Assembly: GCA_030592355.1 (NCBI GenBank)
Contig: JAUVJE010000084.1
Coordinates: 1-9,564, forward strand
From: Clostridia bacterium
GTDB lineage: Bacteria; Bacillota; Clostridia; DUPQ01
Direction of reading: 5' to 3'
DNA length: 9,564 nucleotides
This document shows positions 5,872 to 9,564 of the stretch, piece after piece; the stretch's first letter is position 1; every line of letters starts with the position of its first letter. Position numbers and translations under genes: made by a program. A model generated the notes under the pieces. The model saw nothing but the letters and a program-made list of their open reading frames with translations. It was not told where the DNA came from and made no database searches.

Positions 5872-7970
5872 AAATAAAGAAACTTCTCATAAACGGTTAT
5901 GGCAAATTTACCGATAAGGAAATTAATCTAGGGAGCGGCCTTAATCTTGTTTTTGGCAAAAATGAAGCCGGCAAATCCACTCTTCAGTCTTTTCTTAAAG
6001 CCATGCTCTTCGATTTCCCGAGAAAGAACGTTGACAAAGAAGGCCGGCTTCCCGATTTAAAAAAATATAAACCCTGGAGCGGCTCTGTATTCGGCGGAAT
6101 ATTGGAAATTGAAACCGATGACGGCAACCTGTTAAAAATCGAAAGAGATTTTACCCGTAAGAACGCATCTGTATTTGACGATAATCTGAGAGATATCACA
6201 TCGGATTTTCCATATACTAAACGAGACGGTCTGGCAGTTGGAGAAACTTTGCTGAACATGGACCGGGAATGTTTCGAAAACACCTCTTTTATCAAACAGG
6301 GTGGTACTATTGTACTTCATGACGACCGTAAAAATTTATTTGAAAAGCTAATGAACCTTTCCCAGACGGGCAACGAAAATACATCGGCGGTTTCCGCAAA
6401 GACTGCATTATCCTCTGCCGCTACATCAGTAGGCAACAACCGCACCAAAAACAAGCCTTATAATATTGCCATGGCTGAGCACAAACGGCTTGCTTCCTTG
6501 ATGGAATCCGCGAATCAAAAGCGCCATGAAATGGCTGAATACAGTGATAAACAGCAATCCCTGGAAAAAGAAATCAAGGACCTGAAAAGTAAACTTGTTA
6601 ACTACGAAGCATCGCTGGAAACTGTAAAATTATCCAAAGAAAAGGCCGTTCTGCTGCGACTTAAAAATAAATACGACAGTTTTTCTATTGATATACAAAA
6701 TTTCAGCGATGAAATTTTCGCAACCGGACAGCTTATTGACAATAACCGTCTTCCAGAAAATATTACCGAAGCAGAAATAATGGAAAATATTAAAAAAACA
6801 GCTACAGCCATCGAGCGGCAAAAAAACATTTTCGATGGAGATCCGGAAGTCAGGCATATTAAACTCGAAACAAGCAAACGCAGGAAGCGGTTTTGGCTGG
6901 CTCTTTGTTATGCCGGTGTAACCGTAACGGCTTTATTGGCAATTCTTTTCCATCCAGTTATTTTTATTGCAACCGCAATTATTACAGCCTTTTTAATATA
7001 TCTTCATCTTAAGAGAGTTCCATATACAACGGAAGACCTGCTTGAGCAAATGAGTCTAATTAAAGAGTGCCGGCAGGATTTGGTCATGGTTAATGCATTC
7101 ATAGAAACGGCAGACCGCACAAAAGCATTATCATTCGAAGAGGCCAGCGGTATTCTAAATGAACTATTCAAAAATAAAAATCGGTCTGCTTCATTGGAAA
7201 ATCAGCTGGCGCGGCAAAAAGAACGGAAGTTTGATCTGGAAAAATTCAGGGGAGAGGTTCTTGGGCAATATGACAACATTGAGCAGGTAGAAGGCCTTCT
7301 TAATGATGTAAATAAACAGATACGGGAATCGGGAATTGACGAAACAGCTTCGGCATCAATTGCTGTTAATAGTCCCCGCACTGAATTTGAAATGAAGCAG
7401 AGGGAGCTTTCCGGTGTTAAGGCCGTTCTACGTGAATATATGCAAAGTGATGAAGAAATGGCACAGATTGAAGAATCCATGGAATTATGCAAAGAAAAAC
7501 TGGATTTCATACAGATTGACTTACAGGCCATTGAGCTTGCATCCGAAATTATCACACAAGCAGCGGGAAAAATGCAGGAAGACATAATACCGCAACTTAA
7601 TAAAAAAACCGGAGTTATTCTTAATCGCATTACCGGCGGCAGCCATTCAATGCTTGCCACCGGACTTGATAATGAAATGAATACAGAATTTCAAAATGCC
7701 ATTCACTCTTTGTGGGAATTCAGCGACGGAACTATAGATCAAATGTATTTCGCATTGCGAGTCGCAGCTTTGGAAGTTTTCTCTGAAAAAGAATCTGTTC
7801 CAATTATCATCGATGAAGCTTTCGCCTACTATGATGAAAACAGAATCAAAAGCACCTTTGATTTTCTCTATGAAATCGCAAAAGACAAGCAAATTGTGGT
7901 ATTTACATGTAAGGAAAAGGAAATTGACTTGGTTTCTGAATATATGGATGTAAACATAATCCGTCTTTAA
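5868..7970 (+). CDS. YhaN-like AAA/SMC-type ATPase (Rad50/SbcC-like) with membrane hairpin
   Basis: This 700-residue protein is the predicted ATPase partner of the upstream nuclease. The N-terminal lobe has Walker A FGKNEAGKST (29-38, K36) and a Q-loop-like FIKQGG (141-146). Coiled coil follows from about residue 200 to 275 and resumes from about 385 to 560. Between the arms is a hydrophobic hairpin of two short membrane helices (about 342-361 and 363-380), flanked by the basic stretches SKRRKR and HLKR. The C-terminal lobe has the ABC-type signature FSDGTIDQ (618-625) and Walker B VPIIIDEAF (644-652; D649, E650). The position where relatives carry a His-switch reads FTCKEKE, with Lys682. The membrane hairpin is known in YhaN proteins, but this one is shorter than Bacillus YhaN (over 900 residues), mostly through shorter arms. 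The ATG lies in an ATGA overlap with a weak GAAGG RBS, so translation is likely coupled. A role in DNA end processing or repair near the membrane is inferred. Confidence 0.9.
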   Translation: MKIKKLLINGYGKFTDKEINLGSGLNLVFGKNEAGKSTLQSFLKAMLFDFPRKNVDKEGRLPDLKKYKPWSGSVFGGILEIETDDGNLLKIERDFTRKNASVFDDNLRDITSDFPYTKRDGLAVGETLLNMDRECFENTSFIKQGGTIVLHDDRKNLFEKLMNLSQTGNENTSAVSAKTALSSAATSVGNNRTKNKPYNIAMAEHKRLASLMESANQKRHEMAEYSDKQQSLEKEIKDLKSKLVNYEASLETVKLSKEKAVLLRLKNKYDSFSIDIQNFSDEIFATGQLIDNNRLPENITEAEIMENIKKTATAIERQKNIFDGDPEVRHIKLETSKRRKRFWLALCYAGVTVTALLAILFHPVIFIATAIITAFLIYLHLKRVPYTTEDLLEQMSLIKECRQDLVMVNAFIETADRTKALSFEEASGILNELFKNKNRSASLENQLARQKERKFDLEKFRGEVLGQYDNIEQVEGLLNDVNKQIRESGIDETASASIAVNSPRTEFEMKQRELSGVKAVLREYMQSDEEMAQIEESMELCKEKLDFIQIDLQAIELASEIITQAAGKMQEDIIPQLNKKTGVILNRITGGSHSMLATGLDNEMNTEFQNAIHSLWEFSDGTIDQMYFALRVAALEVFSEKESVPIIIDEAFAYYDENRIKSTFDFLYEIAKDKQIVVFTCKEKEIDLVSEYMDVNIIRL

Positions 7971-8003
7971 TCCTTGTTTTTTGCTAAATATGATATATTA
8001 ATG

Positions 8004-8029
8004 AAAAATTGTCCCTAAGGACAATTTTT
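8004..8029. terminator. Bidirectional rho-independent terminator between convergent genes
   Basis: A perfect 11-bp stem, AAAAATTGTCC (8004-8014) and GGACAATTTTT (8019-8029), closes a CTAA loop. It is flanked by A's on one side and T's on the other, so it works in either direction. It lies 33 nt after the YhaN-like stop and 25 nt from the stop of the convergent DnaD gene. Confidence 0.9.
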
Positions 8030-8054
8030 ACTATTATTCTTTTTATTTGTAAAT

Positions 8055-9290
8055 TTACTGGCTTTTCAGTTCTTTAATAAGTTTTTTGCGACATACGCAA
8101 CTGCTTCCATCCGGAAGAACTCCTGAATCTGAACATTTCCCGCAATTGTAAACAGAATCAAGATAGTTTTCGGCAAATCCGTTTTTAATAAGCAGTGTCG
8201 TAGCCATTTCTTTCATTACATCAATTTTAGAAAAAGCATCTTGCTTTTTGTCTTTTTTCATTGCAAGAGAGTCTATGCTGAGATTAGCAACATCTGAAAG
8301 CAGTTTTTTAACATCCGGAATTTTAGCATAAACTTCTTCCTTTCTTTTTTCCATTATTTTATTATTTTGCGTTTTTATTTTTTCATAATGCTCGCGAATC
8401 TTTTTTTTAAGCATCATTTCATCAAGGACCCCGTTATTTCTTGTCGACGAATATTTTTTATCCCCCTTCTCGACTTGGGAAGGCGTCCTATATCCGCTTT
8501 TATACCATCCAGTCAGAACCTTATGTACATATTCTAAATTCGGATTAGATATCCTGACTGTTTTCCTAAGTGCTAAATCAATTATGTCCATGCTGTACCT
8601 GTAATCATTCACCCATTTTTTTATATATCTTTCTTCATATTCAGTAAATCTGGAACTTCGATTTAGTTTTTTTGCAATTTTAGTTGAAATCTCTTTTGTC
8701 TTCTTGTATTTCATAAAGTAGTCATCCAACTCTGCCTCATTCTTTATTCCCGCCTCTGCCCAGTTCTTTGCAACAGCGTTTACATATGAGAACTTCAATA
8801 AACCACGCTCATTACAGTAGTTGAAAAGCATAAACATGACTTCGTCTTCAAATTTATAAAGATTAAACCACATCTCTATGTTCTGATACCAGGAAATTGG
8901 CATTATGCCTTGGAAAAACCCTTTATTAATTGATGACACAATGCTTTTTTTAATATCCAGTTCCATAGCATTCGGAGTTGTTCTGGGTTTATATAATTTA
9001 TTAATTTCTTTATCTTTAAGATCTGTCAGCACAAAACCTTTTCCTTTTTTCTGGAAAAGCCCTTTTTCAATAAGCTCTTTGAAGATTCCGGCAATCTTCT
9101 CCTCGGGCAATCCGAATGTTTTTGCAAATTGCATCTCTGATATATTTTTTTTATTTTTTGATAAAAACAAACAATACAAGTAAATTTTTACCTGTATTCC
9201 TGTCATCTCAGGTAAATATTCACTGATAAAAATGTCAGAAATCGGAGTGTCAGAATATAAAAACGTTTTTGATTCTTTAAAATTATACAT
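8055..9290 (-). CDS. DnaD-domain replication protein with C-terminal DnaC/DnaI-like cysteine cluster
   Basis: This 411-residue protein is read from the ATG at 9290. DnaD family proteins bind DNA and help load the replicative helicase during primosome assembly in Bacillota. Residues about 10-100 look like the N-terminal winged-helix (DDBH1) domain (TGIQVKIYLYCLFLS, then KTFGLPEEKIAGIFKELIEKG). Helical DnaD-domain regions follow: YQNIEMWFNLYKFEDEVMFML with LLKFSYVNAVAKNW, and then the second repeat SMDIIDLALRKT with NLEYVHKVLTGWYKSG, close to the DnaD C-terminal consensus. A charged lysine-rich helix (about 295-330) leads to a tail YNCGKCSDSG then CVCRKK, with cysteines at 383, 386, 398 and 400. 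That spacing resembles the zinc motif near the N terminus of DnaC/DnaI helicase loaders. A longer reading from TTG at 9350 (431 residues) is possible, but the promoter and RBS favour 9290. No loader ATPase follows, since the next gene is convergent. Confidence 0.88.
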   Translation of the reverse strand: MYNFKESKTFLYSDTPISDIFISEYLPEMTGIQVKIYLYCLFLSKNKKNISEMQFAKTFGLPEEKIAGIFKELIEKGLFQKKGKGFVLTDLKDKEINKLYKPRTTPNAMELDIKKSIVSSINKGFFQGIMPISWYQNIEMWFNLYKFEDEVMFMLFNYCNERGLLKFSYVNAVAKNWAEAGIKNEAELDDYFMKYKKTKEISTKIAKKLNRSSRFTEYEERYIKKWVNDYRYSMDIIDLALRKTVRISNPNLEYVHKVLTGWYKSGYRTPSQVEKGDKKYSSTRNNGVLDEMMLKKKIREHYEKIKTQNNKIMEKRKEEVYAKIPDVKKLLSDVANLSIDSLAMKKDKKQDAFSKIDVMKEMATTLLIKNGFAENYLDSVYNCGKCSDSGVLPDGSSCVCRKKLIKELKSQ

Positions 9291-9296
9291 GTCTTT

Positions 9297-9302
9297 TCCT
9301 TT
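9297..9302 (-). promoter_or_regulatory. RBS that decides the DnaD-gene start at 9290
   Basis: On the minus strand AAAGGA (9297-9302) sits 6 nt before the ATG at 9288-9290. The upstream TTG at 9350 has no comparable Shine-Dalgarno sequence. Confidence 0.7.
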
Positions 9303-9317
9303 TGGATGGTAACTAAC

Positions 9318-9346
9318 ATTATATATAATTGAATACCTTGCGTAAA
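9318..9346 (-). promoter_or_regulatory. Promoter of the DnaD-domain gene
   Basis: On the minus strand TATAAT (9318-9323) is preceded at 17 nt by TTTACG (9341-9346), which matches four of six bases of the -35 consensus. The predicted transcription start is near 9311, giving a leader of about 20 nt with the AAAGGA RBS. This makes the TTG at 9350 untranscribed from this promoter and supports the ATG start. Confidence 0.65.
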
Positions 9347-9350
9347 GCAA

Positions 9351-9564
9351 AAAATTCCCTTTAAGTTAATTAAATTTATAAAATTGCTAATCATACATGT
9401 AATTACAGCATTCATTCTTTTTTTCGGCAATTTACTTGTAAAGCACTATCCATGGTGTTTCACACTATGTTTCACGGTATTTTCGTAAATTAATCCAAGG
9501 AGCAAATTTGCGTTTTTATGTTTCATATAATGTTTCACGCCATTTATGCTGCAAAATAAGGTAA
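9351..9564. other. AT-rich intergenic region at the right edge
   Basis: No convincing gene is seen. Apart from the octamer repeats, the stretch is AT-rich, with a run of T's near 9418-9424. No good DnaA box (TTATCCACA) is visible. The window ends before the next gene, so the region could be a longer regulatory or origin-proximal spacer. Confidence 0.5.
9456..9538 (+). repeat. Four directly repeated TGTTTCAC-type octamers in two 12-nt-spaced pairs
   Basis: Copies are at 9456-9463 (TGTTTCAC), 9468-9475 (TGTTTCAC), 9519-9526 (TGTTTCAT) and 9531-9538 (TGTTTCAC), all in the same orientation. Start-to-start distance within each pair is 12 nt, and the pairs are 63 nt apart, close to six helical turns. 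The octamer equals one half of the palindromic ParB site parS (TGTTTCAC-GTGAAACA), but the second half is absent at every copy. The array lies about 110 to 190 nt upstream of the DnaD-gene promoter. It may be an operator or an iteron-like site. The repeat is certain as a pattern; its function is not known. Confidence 0.55.

Noticed and set aside
9291..9350. N-terminal 20-residue extension of the DnaD protein from TTG at 9350
   Set aside because: It has no RBS and would overlap the predicted promoter; the internal ATG at 9290 has both RBS and promoter correctly placed.
9456..9475. A standard palindromic parS site
   Set aside because: Only the left half (TGTTTCAC) is present; the GTGAAACA half is missing at each copy, so it is reported as a direct repeat instead.
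9508..9564. 18-codon reading frame starting with TTG after AAGGAG at 9497-9502
   Set aside because: It is very short, has no recognisable sequence, and runs through the octamer repeats; chance is the simpler explanation.

Overview
The window looks like chromosomal DNA from a low-to-moderate GC Gram-positive bacterium, most likely an anaerobic member of the Clostridia (Bacillota). The evidence is a DnaD-domain protein (a Bacillota replication family), a YhaO/YhaN-type nuclease-ATPase pair, consensus sigma-A promoters, strong GGAGG ribosome binding sites and short U-tailed hairpin terminators. No transposase, integrase, tRNA, rRNA, CRISPR array or defence cassette is visible.

Layout from left to right: (1) the 3' three-quarters of an NCS2/AzgA-type purine permease on +, cut by the window edge and ending at a strong hairpin terminator; (2) convergent to it, a Gfo/Idh/MocA-fold protein on - whose usual EKP motif reads AVP; (3) divergent from that, a CzcD-like cation diffusion facilitator on +; (4) directly after its stop codon, a perfect TTGACA-N17-TATAAT promoter driving a tightly overlapping four-gene operon, ispE-acpS-yhaO-like-yhaN-like, in which every junction overlaps by 4 to 8 nt; (5) a bidirectional terminator; (6) a convergent DnaD-domain protein on - with a C-terminal four-cysteine cluster resembling the one in DnaC/DnaI helicase loaders; (7) an AT-rich upstream region holding four copies of an 8-mer, TGTTTCAC/T, in two pairs with identical 12-nt spacing.

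The operon joins isoprenoid precursor synthesis (IspE, MEP pathway), activation of acyl carrier protein (AcpS) and an SbcCD/Mre11-Rad50-like DNA end-processing pair. The first two are housekeeping functions. The nuclease and ATPase overlap by 4 nt and probably act together, with the ATPase predicted to be membrane-tethered by a hydrophobic hairpin in its coiled-coil arm.

Nothing here is clearly a new system. The observations most worth following are the repeated half-parS-like octamers upstream of the DnaD gene, the zinc-cluster tail on that DnaD protein without an adjacent loader ATPase, the non-canonical active-site motif in the Gfo/Idh protein, and the degenerate ABC motifs in the YhaN-like ATPase.
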